Shown here piece after piece: positions 24,752 to 36,796 of a DNA stretch of 53,228 nucleotides. The translations under genes were made by a program, and so were the position numbers. Positions within the stretch are counted from its first letter, which is position 1. Every line of letters starts with the position of its first letter. The notes under the pieces are model-generated. The model was not told the DNA's origin. It worked only from the letters and a program-made list of their open reading frames with translations, and did not search any database. Source of the DNA: Lichtheimia corymbifera B2541 (Eukaryota > Mucoromycota > Mucoromycetes > Mucorales > Lichtheimiaceae); NCBI GenBank assembly GCA_000697475.1, contig JNEU01000661.1, forward strand, positions 1-53,228, written 5' to 3'.

Positions 24752-27700
24752 ATGGGTGATCATTCACGACGGTCATCACGTCGCTACAGTATTGGTATGT
24801 GATCACGTAACAGGTATAAGCACACCAGGAATATTCACTCTGATATGGTATAGATCTCCCTATGTCTGAGCTGGAGATGGAGTCTCCATCTGCCGAGACT
24901 TTATTGTCAGCCCTTCAATCCACGAGCTCATCATCATCATCACCACGATCTGACACATATAAACTATCACCACCACAACAAAAACATAGCAACCAGCAAT
25001 ATCCAAATTGGCAAGCACCCGATGTCCCCTTGGCAACAAACGAGATCCGACGTATCTTTCGACGTTATGGGCACAAGTTTGGATTCCAAGAAGATAATGT
25101 GGAAAACATGTTTGATCATCTTATGACGATGCTTGACTCTCGCACCTCACGAACGACACCACGTCGAGCATTGTGGAGTTTGCATGCTGATTATATTGGT
25201 GGTGAACATGCGAATTATCGTAAATGGTATTTCGCAGCCCAGCTTGGATTGGAAGATGTGGATGCCAATGTTGTTGAACCATCATCACCTACTGGGTTAC
25301 TTGTGGAAGAAGCCAAACGGGAATGGCGTGAGAGGATGGAGAACATGACGGATCGGACACGTGTGCAACAATTGGCTTTATTTCTTTTAATTTGGGGTGA
25401 GGCAGCAACGCTACGTTATACTCCAGAGTTGCTTTGTTTTGTCTTTAAACTTGCCGATGACGCTCGTCAACAAGCCCATCAGCACCAGAATCAACCACCA
25501 GGCTTCTTTCTTGACCACATTGTCACGCCATTGTACAACTATGCGCGCAATCAGACGTACCAGCTTGTCAAGGGTCAATGCGTACGACGCGAAAAGGATC
25601 ACAACAGCATTGTGGGATACGACGACATGAACCAGTTGTTTTGGGATCGACAAGCCATAGGACGACTCATGTTACACGATGGGACATTGCTACGCGACAT
25701 TCCTTGCCATGAACGATACAGTGGACTTGCTCATGTTGACTGGGACGCTGCATTTGGCAAGACGTTTTACGAGTCAAGATCATGGTTACACGTGCTTACC
25801 AACTTTGCACGTATTTGGATTATTCATGCCGCCGTCTTTTGGTACTACATGGCTGCAAATGCGGATTTCTTGTATCTGTCAGCTGCTGATGCAACTCATG
25901 AACTTCCTGTCAAACTATCAGTGATTGGCCTAGGTGGTCTTGTGGCCGTGACAATCATGGCAGCAGCTACCATTGCAGAGTTTATGTATTTGCCTACGAC
26001 ATCACACACTTCACGCATCTTATTATCACGTCTCGTCGTCTTGCTTTTGTTGGCTGCTGCTCACGTTGGTGCATCTGTCTACGTATTGTGGATCAATCGC
26101 ACAGGGCGTATCGCTTTGATTGTGGGTGCCGTTCAACTTGGTCTTGGCGCTATTGTTACTTGCGCATTGGCACTGATACCATCCGCTCAATTATTCAAAT
26201 CTTCCAGTCGTCAATTGACATGCAAGACGTTCACAGCAAGCTTCCCTCAAATGTCTCGTGGTGATCGATCTCTTTCAGTGCTGATGTGGTTGTGTATCTT
26301 TGTCTGCAAGTGTCTTGAAGCATACTTCTTTCTGGCATTGTCTTTTCGTGATGCTCTTGCAGCTGCTAGTACCATGGAATTGAGTGATAGTGCATGCCAA
26401 GGTGACAAGTTGCTGGGCCGATATATGTGCGCTGCCATGCCAACCATTGCTAGTGTGCTTATGGTTCTCGTCGAACTGGTACTTTTCTTTCTTGACACTT
26501 ATCTTTGGTACGTTGTATGGAGCACCTTGTTTTCCGTGTCCCAAGCCTTTCGTATGGGTATATCAGTCATGTCCTCCTGGCGTACTCTTTTTGCTCGTTT
26601 ACCCACACACATGTACCAAAAAGTCGTGCATCAACATCCAGCTCTCACTACCGGCGTTGCTTGTGCCCAAATGTGGAATGCCATCATTATTGCCATGTAT
26701 CGAGAACACTTGCTCTCCAGCCAAAACTTGCAATCTCTTCTTTATCATTGGCGACCTGCCGAAAAAGATGACGACAGTATCAGCAGCAACAGCACCAATG
26801 TGGATAAGGATCAGGATGGATACGATAGTAACGCTGCAAGAGGCGAGATCACCTTACCGCCTTTCTTTGATCCAGATCAAAAAGTCAAAAAGGAGGATTG
26901 TTTCCCGGTGCATTCGGAAGCTGAGCGTCGACTATCCTTCTTTGCACAAAGCCTGTCAACGGAGTTTCCTTTGCCATGTTCAGTGACGCAGATGCCGACA
27001 TTCACAGTATTCACACCTCATTATGCAGAAAAGATGATCTTGACGTTGCGAGAAATTATCCGTGAAGAAGATGATACTACGCGTGTCACATTGCTTGAAT
27101 ATCTCAAACGACTGCATCCAACAGAATGGGACAACTTTGTCAAGGATACAAAGTTTCTAGCCGAGGAAGAAGAGTACGGCAACTTATCACATGAGCATCT
27201 TTACTCCCAATCAAGCGCTGAGAAACTTATGGTAAGCAATCCATTCATCATGATTTGACATGGATACTCACACACATACACATGTAATAGGACGACGTTC
27301 TTGATGATAAGGATGATCTGCCATTTTATTGCATTGGATTCAAGTCGTCAAAGCCTGAATATACAATGCGTACGCGTATGTGGGCGTCATTACGTGCACA
27401 AACATTGTATCGCACTGTGTCCGGATTCATGAATTATGCTCGTGCTCTCAAGATTCTGTATCGCATTGAGCATCCAGAGATGACCCTTGAAAACGATGAT
27501 ATCAAGCCTACAGAGGAACGTTTGGATGCAGTCGCACATCAGAAATTCCGCTACCTGGTTGCTATGCAACGCTATTCAAAGTTTACACCAGAAGAAGCTG
27601 ATAATTGTGAGACGATCTTGCGCGAGTTCCCCAATATGCAGATTGCCTACATTGATGAGGAGCCTAGTGAAGTGCCTGGTGAGCCACCCACCTTCTATTC

Positions 27701-30159
27701 AGCTTTGATTGATGGCTATTGTCCACGGGTACCTGGAAGTTCGTATCGACGTCAGCCACGCTACCGTATTCGTTTACCTGGCAACCCCATTCTTGGTGAT
27801 GGAAAATCGGATAACCAGAATCATGCAATTATCTTTTATCGTGGCGAGTATCTCCAGCTCGTTGATGCCAATCAGGACAACTATCTCGAAGAGTGTCTCA
27901 AGATACGCAACATTTTTGGCGAGTTTGAACAGTCGACCATCCCACTTGAAAAAGACATTTATGCTCTTCATCACAATAAGCATCATCGACAACGACGACG
28001 ACGCCAAAAGTCAGAGACCACTGAGAAGCATTTTGACGATGAGGAGGACGTGGAGCAACATCAACAAGATCAAGCACCTATCGCTATTGTGGGCGCACGA
28101 GAATACATCTTTTCAGAAAATGTGGGCGTGCTAGGTGATGTGGCTGCAGGCAAGGAGCAAACATTTGGCACTTTGACACAACGTATTATGACCAAAGCGG
28201 GTGGGCGTCTACACTATGGGCATCCGGATTTCCTGAATGCTGTATTCATGACAACACGAGGCGGTGTTAGCAAGGCACAACGTGGATTGCATTTGAATGA
28301 GGATATCTATGCTGGTATGAATGCATTATCAAGAGGTGGTCGTATCAAGCATACCGAATACCTGCAATGTGGAAAAGGACGCGATCTTGGCTTTTGTTCG
28401 ATTCTCAACTTCACCACCAAGATTGGAACTGGTATGGGCGAGCAAATGTTGTCACGTGAATACTATTATCTCGGTACCCAATTGCCCATGGATCGGTTCT
28501 TGACTTTTTACTATGCCCATCCTGGTTTCCACATGAACAACATCATGATCATGTTTGCTGTTCAGCTATTCCTATTCTGCATGACATTTGTTGGTACCAT
28601 GGCGTCTTCTCTTCCTGTTTGCCACACGTACAGCTCATCACACGCGGATTGCTTCAACGTGACACCTGTCTACGATTGGTTGCAAAGGTGCATTACAGCC
28701 ATCTTTTGGGTGTTCTTTATCGCATTCTTGCCATTGTTTCTGCAAGAACTCACAGAAAAGGGCACATGGAGAAGCTCTTTGCGTTTGCTCAAGCAGTTCT
28801 TGTCTTTGTCGCCATTGTTTGAAGTCTTTGTCAACCAAATCTATGCAAACTCGGTGCTCTCCAATCTCAGCTTTGGTGGCGCACGATACATTGCCACAGG
28901 CCGTGGTTTTGCTACTTCAAGACTGCCATTCTCGGTCCTTTATTCACGCTTTGCCAATCCAAGTGTCTATTTTGGAGCACGCACTATGTTTATGCTCGGC
29001 TTTGTGACCCTGACATTATGGATGCCACACTTGCTGTACTTTTGGTTCACTGTCGGCTCCTTGGTGATTTCTCCATTTGTGTTCAACCCACATCAATTTG
29101 TGCTATCCGAATTTATTGTTGATTATCGTGAGTTCCTTGGATGGTTATCACGTGGTAACGGTGCTCGATCTTATGCACATGCCTGGATCACTTTTTGTCG
29201 CCAAACACGTACACGATTTACGGGCACCAAACGCCGCAACTCAGGACAGCCAATACATCATCACGCACCACGTGCACAGCTGTCAAGTATCTTTGCCTCC
29301 GAGCTTGGGATGCCACTTATACAGGCACTTTTGTGCTTATCATGCTTTGTCTTTTACAAAAGCCGACAACACTATCATGATCAGGAATCTCCCATGGGCT
29401 TTGGTGGTGCCATTTCACGTATCGCTTATTTGACAGCGGGTCCCATTGTGTGGAACTCAACCATGTTATTGATTATGCAACTGGTTTCTCTCCTTTTGGC
29501 GGTGACTACTCGTTCCAAACGCATTGGGCTGTATACTGCTGGTGCTGCACATGGTCTTGCACTTTTTGGTTTTGTCATCTTTTTCGAGCTGTTTTGGTGG
29601 ATTGAAGCATATGAGGTGCGCTCAACAGTGCTTGGTTTATTGGCCATGTTTGCTTGTGAACGATTCATTTTCAAGGCATTTACAGCCCTCTTTTTACCTC
29701 GAGAGTTACAGAATGACATCACCAACAGAATATGGTGGACAGGGCAGTGGTGTGGAAGCAAGGTATGTATATGAGCAACTATAATGGGATATGTATGTAT
29801 CTAAATGTTGGCCATGATTATAGGTTGGATTACATGGTGCTCGAGAATACGTATGCAAGATTGTTGAAATGTCGGCATTCACTACAGACTTTATCCTGGG
29901 CCACTTGATCCTCTTTGTATTGTTCCCATTTACCCTGGTACCACGTGTTGACCGCATCCACTCGCTCATGCTGTTTTGGTTAAGACCTTCCAAGCAAATT
30001 CGCCCATCTGTCCTTTCTACAAGACAACGTCAACGACGCCGCCAGATTGCCCTCACTTATGGACCCATCTTTTGCCTCGTATTTATCTTTTTCCTCGCGC
30101 TTGTCACCGTCCCCCCTTACTTCATGACAGCTCACTCAATCAAATCACCCTCCATCTAA
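24752..30159 (+). CDS. FKS1: 1,3-beta-glucan synthase catalytic subunit (GT48)
   Basis: Exons 24752-24794, 24854-27231, 27291-29762 and 29824-30159 join in frame to 1,742 aa, normal for the family. The short first exon encodes MGDHSRRSSRRYSI. The N-terminal cytosolic FKS1 domain includes the conserved QLALFLLIWGEAATLRYTPE. A first block of about six membrane segments follows (residues 340-620). The large cytosolic GT48 region (about 700-1200) holds RTRMWASLRAQTLYRTVSGF, FGTLTQRIMTKAGGRLHYGHP, RGGRIKHTEYLQCGKGRDLG and GTGMGEQMLSREYYYLGTQL. A second membrane block runs to the C-terminus. The enzyme transfers glucose from UDP-glucose to 1,3-beta-glucan at the plasma membrane, with Rho1 as regulatory partner. 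A charged, low-complexity insert (HHRQRRRRQKSE) lies near residue 1035. Hot spots 1 and 2 differ from the yeast pattern (see findings). Confidence 0.97.
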
Positions 30160-30837
30160 GAGAAGACTCACTCCCTCATGTCACATAGTGTGTACCATCA
30201 TATCATTCCCCAATCATCTAGCATAAAATATATCTTATCATCATCCATAACGTATCAAATGTTTTTATCTTCATCAATGGCAACATATAAGCCTATAAAG
30301 GCCACATGCTCTCTAACGGCACTAATGCAGGAGAGTGTTAGAAATACGACCTGCCTGCGGACACTTCACAACAGAGGACACGGGTTGAAGACTCAATCCC
30401 ATTGGCTGAGAGTGCATAATGGATCCTGCCCTGCCTACTGATGCCAGTAAGGTCCGTTTATGATAGCTTGTGCGGAACCTTTTCCAAATCAACCATGATA
30501 TGATTAACCAACCAAAAAGATCAGTACATTCCGAGAGTAAAAGAGGAGTAATTCTCCTGCTTATCTCTAGGTTTCATACTCATAGAGGTTATACATACAA
30601 AATAGCGTATGCTGGAAGTTATCACTGGATAAGTATATGCGTGTACTCGTGCCACAATGTATCAGAGCTCACTCTTTCTTAAATGTAATGATTTAAGCTT
30701 ACAATGGACCAAGCTTCTGTAACAAGCACTATTGTTGGGTGCCATTCACTATGGGTTTATTATCTTTGCAAATACAAGCGCCTATTTAAATCTGCGTACA
30801 ATCCTAAGAACTACCACTGCCTATCGTGTATCAGCAT
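30160..30837. other. Intergenic, no gene recognised
   Basis: The 3' region of FKS up to the start of repeat copy B. Only short compositional frames are present. Confidence 0.5.
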
Positions 30838-32741
30838 ATGAACAAGGAAGCTTTATTTAACGAGTGTAATATGACAAAAGGAACAAAAGCGTCTCGATAC
30901 AATGATGTAGATGGATCAATCTCGCTTTTTGACCTTCAAATTTCTATCCTCCCGTTCATTCCAGACCCCAACCAGTGGACCATGTTCGTTGTGCCATCGT
31001 ATTCTTGGTTCCTGCTGTCATAAGCGTCTTCATCTTCAACCATGATCTCAAACTAGTTGCTGTGCGTCCCTTGATCCAACATCCCAATACCATCCATGCC
31101 GGCAAATCGCATTTCGTCAAAGATAAAAGCCACTCGACAACCCCATCCAATCCATCATTGTCCTCAGCCGTATCGACGTGGCACGATCCATTGTTCCTGC
31201 TGACGATGCGCCAAGTAATCAAAGCAACATTCCAGGATTCCTCATCGCTGCACTTGATTCCAGCCACACATCAAATCCAATATGTTGGTTAAAGATAGCC
31301 ATGTGATTGCTGCTGAAATGCTCCCTTTTCCATCCAGCTGTTGGTCTATCGCATTCTTGGTCTTCCATCGTAGCTCAATCAGATGAATATTGCTTGTATT
31401 GCAGTGAGTTCGATAGCTGATATGGAAGCCATTCACTGGATTTGTATGTATCAAAGCAAGTTGCTGCAAGTAACTTGAGACAATGAAGTAAAGGTCTGGT
31501 AATAGCAACTGCTGGTACCTTTGGTCGCGGCAGAGAAGTGTGCATGAGCGTGTGTTGTAGTAGAGTGACAAGGCTGTGAATGCTGTTTGAGACAATGTAG
31601 TAAAGACTTTGCTAACGGAAACTGCTGGAATGAATGCTGTTACCATTGGTTGTGGCAGAAGAGTGTACAAGGGAACGTGCATTGTCAAGGAAGGTGCGTG
31701 TTTCTGTAGTGGGGAGTACACGACATGGAGCTTGTCATTCGGTCAAAGGCTTTCCCATTCGTAGCAAGAACATGATGGGGTGAAGCAGGACAATCGTTCG
31801 CTGATGGTAGTTGTACTTGAATGCATCAACAGTTGAGAATGGGAAGAAGAGGGAAATAAGTGGGAGTGGAAGAGGTGGAAATTAAATCTCTCAGGCAGCC
31901 AGACATATCCATATACACTGATATCGATGCATGACATTGGGATTGCCTGTCTCGAACCTCAAACTTGCACACAATATGCTCTAGGACATGCTGAACAACT
32001 TTGTATTAATAAACAATGCATGCTTCATTTGAAAATTTCGAAAGGGAGAGCATAATGTGGGGTTTACTATGATGGGCGGAAATTGGGAAAGCGCCGGATT
32101 TATGAAAAAGTCAATTAGTATGTAGTTTCTTACGATTCCCCATCTCGCACTTGAAACTTGGTCAGAAGGTACTCTCGCACATGCTGATCAACTTCATTCA
32201 TTTAAAAACCGCATGGTTCATTATGAGTATTTTGAATGCGGGCCAGCCCAACTGTAGGAGAAAACAGGGTCGGCGCTCCTGTTCCCCGAGATTGCCCACC
32301 TCGAACCTGAAACTTTCACACAACACCCTTTCGACCACGTCGAGCAATTTCGTTCCCATAAAGACCCCAGGGTTCATTATGAAAACCTTGAATGTGGGAG
32401 AGACGATGAATGGATGGTAACATAAATAGGGTGTACGCGCCGTGCGCGCCGATATTGCCCATGGCGACGCCGAAACTTGGTCAGGAGGTACTCTCGGTCA
32501 TGCTGATCAACATCGTTCTCATAAAGCCTCTACACATCATTATGCAGCTTTGGAGAAACAGGCACCTTTATGTTTTACCTATGCTGTAAGCGTGATGGTA
32601 TATGACAAGTGGTGTTTGTTCATTGTCAAATAGCTTGACCCTGATAGAGCGGAAGATGCACAGGGGCATGCTTGTGTAACACAACTCATTTGCATAATAC
32701 TTCACAATGAACAAAGACCACTTGTTATATAGCATCACGTT

Positions 32742-33108
32742 TACAGCATATGCAAAAACATAAAGGTGCCTGTATCTCAAAACTTTACAATGAAATGTGG
32801 GGTCTTCAATCGAACAAAGTTGCTCGTCGGGATGAAGCGCACCTTGTGTGCAAGTTTCACGATCGTCGTGGCCATTCTCAGAATCACCCAATGTCACCAC
32901 CAGCCAAATTGAATCAGGTCCACCTCTTGGATTTTTTTTTTCGACGAGGCTGGTGGTGACATTGGGTGGATCTGAGATTGGCCACGACGATCGTGAAACT
33001 TCTACACAGGGTGCGCTTCACCCCGCCGCGCAACTTTGTTCGATTGAAGATCCCACGTTTCATTGTAAAGTTTAGAGATAAATGCACATTTATGTTTTGC
33101 ATATGATA
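32742..33108. repeat. Long palindrome 1 (arms about 160 bp)
   Basis: Left arm 32742-32905 and right arm 32948-33108 are close reverse complements. They begin at gcatatg...cataaaggtgc and meet at caccaccagcc / ggctggtggtg around a 42-bp loop that contains a T-rich tract. Each arm is one core monomer. Confidence 0.8.
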
Positions 33109-33264
33109 TAAGCGTGATGCTATATGACAAGTGGTCTTTGTTCATTGTCAAGTAGGTAGACCCCGATAGAGCCGAAGACGCAGACGGACTTCTTTGTGCA
33201 ACACAGCTCATTTGCATGATACTTCCCAATGAACAAACGCCACTCTTCATATAGCATTAAGCTT

Positions 33265-33628
33265 ACAGCATATGTAAAAACATAAAGGTGCCTGTATCTC
33301 AAAACTTAACAATGAAATGTGAGGTCTTCAATCGAACAAAGTTGCTCGTCAGGGTGAAGCGCACCTTGGGTGCAAGTTTCACGATCGTCGTGGCCATTCT
33401 CAGGATCACCCAATGTCACCACCAGCCAAACTGAATCAGGTCCACCTCTTGGATTTTTTTCGACGAGGCTGGTGGTGACATTGGGTGGATCTGAGATTGG
33501 CCACGACGATCGTGAAACTTCTACACAGGGTGCGCTCCACCCCGCCGCGCAACTTTGTTCGATTGAAGACCCCACGCTTCATTGTAAAGTTTTGAGATAC
33601 AGGCATCTTTATGTTTTACATATGCTGA
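33265..33628. repeat. Long palindrome 2 (arms about 160 bp)
   Basis: Left arm 33265-33427 and right arm 33467-33628 are close reverse complements with a 39-bp loop almost identical to that of palindrome 1 (aaactgaatcaggtccacct and a T tract). The right side of the same structure remains in copy A at 4850-5000, where the LINE replaces the left arm. Confidence 0.8.
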
Positions 33629-33828
33629 AAGCGTGATGCTATATGGAAAGTGGCCTTTGTTCATTGTCAATCAGCTAGACCCTGATAGAGCCGAAGATGC
33701 AGAAGGGCATGTTTGTGTGACCCAGCCTATCAGACACAAGTGGAAGGATCAATGCATGACAGGTACGCATGCTTTATTTCCAATGCATACATTGGTAGCT
33801 AACATGCACCTTTTCCTATTCCCAGCTT

Positions 33829-34101
33829 TTGCCAAACCCACTTGATGGGAATGATGCGCGTGCTCCAGATATTCATCTCCATGATTCAACTTTCTTGGTC
33901 CGAGCTGATATGAGTGAGCTACATACGATTAAAGAAAGAGTATATAGACATATTCACAATAGTGGCGGTGGTAGTGATAACAGTGTCCAAGTTGTGGGAT
34001 CTTCATATGGGCTCACCGATTCCAGCACGCGTGGTTTGGAATTGCAAAGACCTTCTACATCAGCCCAACCAACGACGACAACCATTGTAAGTATCAATTA
34101 A
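33829..34101 (+). pseudogene. Possible exon or gene fragment next to the repeat edge
   Basis: An open frame of about 90 codons follows a good acceptor (ttcccag ending 33825) and may be spliced onward at GTAAGT 34087. It has no ATG at its start, and the apparent upstream exon (33718-33769, donor gtacgc) does not join in frame. The product is Ser/Thr-rich at the C-terminus (RPSTSAQPTTTTI) and unrecognised. It abuts repeat copy B, so a host gene broken by the repeat is one explanation. Confidence 0.3.
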
Positions 34102-34131
34102 TTAGGATAGAATATATTATGGACTTGTATA

Positions 34132-34320
34132 TTAGATATCACCACCATTTTTATCGTTAATCTTGGAGCTGCTATCCACTGTGGAAGGTGTCATTTTGTG
34201 AAACATGCCACCCATCAAGGGCAACATTAAGAGAGTGCCACGCTGTATATGAAATGCGTTACCATTGATTGAATCAACCCGATCTTGCTTTAACAATTGT
34301 GATGGCTCTTCTCCAGCCAT
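34132..34320 (-). CDS. Short unrecognised ORF, possibly a terminal exon
   Basis: A 62-codon frame on the minus strand with an ATG at 34320 and a preceding acceptor-like ctgacag. The product (MAGEEPSQLLKQDRVDSING at the start) has mixed, non-repetitive composition but no motif I know. It converges with the fragment at 33829-34101. Only one of the two is likely to be real. Confidence 0.25.
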   Translation of the reverse strand: MAGEEPSQLLKQDRVDSINGNAFHIQRGTLLMLPLMGGMFHKMTPSTVDSSSKINDKNGGDI

Positions 34321-34578
34321 CTGCTGTCAGAGCATGGTAGCTATTTTGGTGTAGAAAACTGATCTCGAACCTCGCTAATAGGATTTTGCTTGTATAACTA
34401 GCTGGTCCATTGCTACATGATAACTGTAGAATTTGATCCACTTTGCACACCATAATCCAGTACATATCCAAGCCGTAGAAAGATACTATGATAAATCTAT
34501 CCTCGTTCAATGCATCAATCTCGAATCATACGCAGTATTGAATAGTGGTTTATTGGTCTAGTAGAAAGGATGGGGTTG

Positions 34579-35363
34579 TCATAGAGCATAGCTGGAGGAG
34601 CTAAACGAATAATCCTTGTCAATATCACTTGCATCATCATCCTTGGGAGTGTTGGAACCCTGTGGATCATGAGGAATCAAATCCCATAGCTGGTTTTCGT
34701 TATCGCTAAACTTGCGGTCGTAAAGCAACACCACAGTCCCTGGCTTGGTCCAATTACCCTTTTATGCGTGAGATAGTCAGTACACATTTCCCTTTTATCC
34801 GACCCTGCGCGATTGTTGAAATGCACTTACCCTTATGTCCAACACAAGGTTCGGATTTACTTGGGGATAAATGAACCCATCCTCACGGTAATACCACCGC
34901 TGATTCTGCGCGTCCTCCACCATTTTGCGCCTATATTGGATAATTTGCTTGTCGTTTTCCAAGATGCCTAATACACCATGTCTATTAATACTTGCTCATT
35001 CCACTGCATGGATCGATTGATATCCTTACCTCCAAGAACGTCGAGTACTGAACAAAAAAGAAAATCGAATCAATGATCCATATTACTCATATAACCATTC
35101 AGCAATCCTACCTAATCCAGAATTCTTGTTGATGATATAACCACTATCGTACATCCAGAGCTGGTTGTCAAAGTTTTGCCCCTTTTTCGGCCATACGACG
35201 ATCTTGGCACTATCCTGCAGTAAGATTAGAATAGTCCATTCATAGTAGTAGAACGGTAAAAGACCACCTATGTTACCTTGTGCGAATCCATTGCCACGTC
35301 GATCACCATCTTGTGAGCACATTTCGACTGAATAAAGAACCAACCCGAAGGGAAGTTGCTCAT
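34579..35363 (-). CDS. Beta-trefoil (ricin-B-type) lectin-like protein, short paralogue
   Basis: Exons 35363-35277, 35214-35112, 35047-35030, 34967-34831 and 34758-34579 join in frame to 174 aa. Three beta-trefoil repeats are recognisable from QxW-like motifs: DNQLWMYDSGYIINKNSG, NQRWYYREDGFIY and ENQLWDLIP, each preceded by a VLD/VLDIR strand. There is no signal peptide or membrane segment, so it is probably cytosolic. The tail is Asp/Ser-rich. Such single-domain trefoils bind sugars or other ligands; the ligand is unknown. It lies head to head with the longer paralogue at 36797. Exon 3 is only 18 nt. I saw no enzymatic partner domain. Confidence 0.82.
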
Positions 35364-36796
35364 TGTTACAAATGCAGAAAAGAAACAAACGCGAAAGAGA
35401 GGGTTGCTTCTTATAGATCGTCGGGCTGGTCATACACCACTGTCTGCATATGAAATTGTCACGCGACCCCGCACCTCCTCGTATTCATGACAGGAATAGA
35501 AAATTATTCAACATGACCATATACAAGTAATAAAGTTCGTCTTTGTTGATCTACAAATGGAGAAGCCTTGGCGGGATGGAAGGTACTGGGTACTGTGGGT
35601 GGTGGAGAAAGCAATTTAATAACATACGTCATTGTGTTGGATGTGTTACGTTGTTACCAACAAGCAAAGGTGGTCAAAGAGCTATTGTGGTTGTGGATCA
35701 CGGGACAACCAACCCCTGCCAATCATGTTATTATCAAGTGAACCTATCACCATCGTTGAATTTACGTTGGTGCATGACATGTCGAATCGAATTGATCCTT
35801 CATCATCCTGACGTACTCCTACTCGTGAATTGGGAAATCACAATACGTACAATGCAAGCTCGGTTGCCATGACTACTATGAAGAGCTAGATACATGGGAT
35901 CAATGCAATGACTTATGATCCTCTACTATCACGCATTGAGATGATGCTTCTACTATGCTCAGCTTGATTTTATCACTGCCAAGAATCTCATCTATATTTA
36001 GGGAAGGTGACGAGGGGAACAGTGAATGCGCAAAACAATCCATACAATGGCTACAGTGTTGGTTACTCTGATTTGACGTACTACAGTGGAGCATATTTTA
36101 CCCCACCTCCGCGCCACAATTGTCGGGGCTGAGCTGCTTGGCAAGTGTTATTATACGCGACCTTGGGTGTGGGCAATATGACAAGTCAGTACATAGGAAA
36201 TAATAGGGGTCACTTTTTATGCGGAAGGTCTCTTACTTCGACACCTCACATTTCAGCACACCTCATTACCATAGTATGCTAGTTTATCTGAATTTGGTGT
36301 AGGATTATAATGAAGTTGATCGCAATTACTGCTCTATCAGATGGTGTCGTTGCACATATCATCATCCCACGACTATTGAAGTCAGCGTATGCAATCCCTG
36401 TCAATTAGAATCAAATTCATAAAGCAACGTGGTAGCAGTAATGGTATCGTTGGCTATCCCAAGATGATCATATGTCTACATCAAATGGATACCATGTGCT
36501 TTTTCTCTTCTAGGACCATGTTGGATTGGTGAATGAAAAGTTAAATGATATTGCACTAAAGCGAATAAGATTGAACGAGTTGTTGTCTTTAATTAAACTT
36601 TTTTGAAGGGTGTACAATAACAATTCTCTATGTCGGGCGTGCGCCACGCTAGCACCAAACAAGTGGATGAGCATCACAGCCGGCACACAAATATGGCAAG
36701 TTGCGCAGACAGTCCAACCTGAAAGAAGCCGAGTGATCTGCCGCACGTCCTTTTGTTCTCCTCTTTTCTCCCTTCCAACATATCCTCCACGTACTC
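35364..36796. other. Divergent intergenic region of the lectin-like pair
   Basis: 1.4 kb between two divergent starts. The frame at 35543-35872 and the C-rich segments have no family features. The region probably carries both promoters. Confidence 0.5.

Larger units (their letters stand above)
30838..33720 (-). repeat. 2-kb dispersed repeat, copy B, inverted and extended
   Basis: Read on the minus strand, 32935-30838 follows copy A (4806-6905) from end to end, including the shared terminus gttaaataaa. No LINE is present here, so this copy shows the empty site. Between 32742 and 33720 it has additional monomers: two long palindromes separated by a block that is itself half of the gtttgttcattg palindrome. 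The core monomer occurs around 31950, 32150, 32290 and 32470 in one orientation, and alternates in orientation in the extension. Like copy A, it carries no recognisable transposase. Confidence 0.85.

Noticed and set aside
24862..29774. Two separate large proteins instead of one glucan synthase
   Set aside because: A GT-AG intron (27232-27290) joins them in frame, and together they make a normal-length FKS.
32742..33628. CRISPR-like array
   Set aside because: The repeats are long, palindromic and few, without unique spacers; the genome is eukaryotic.
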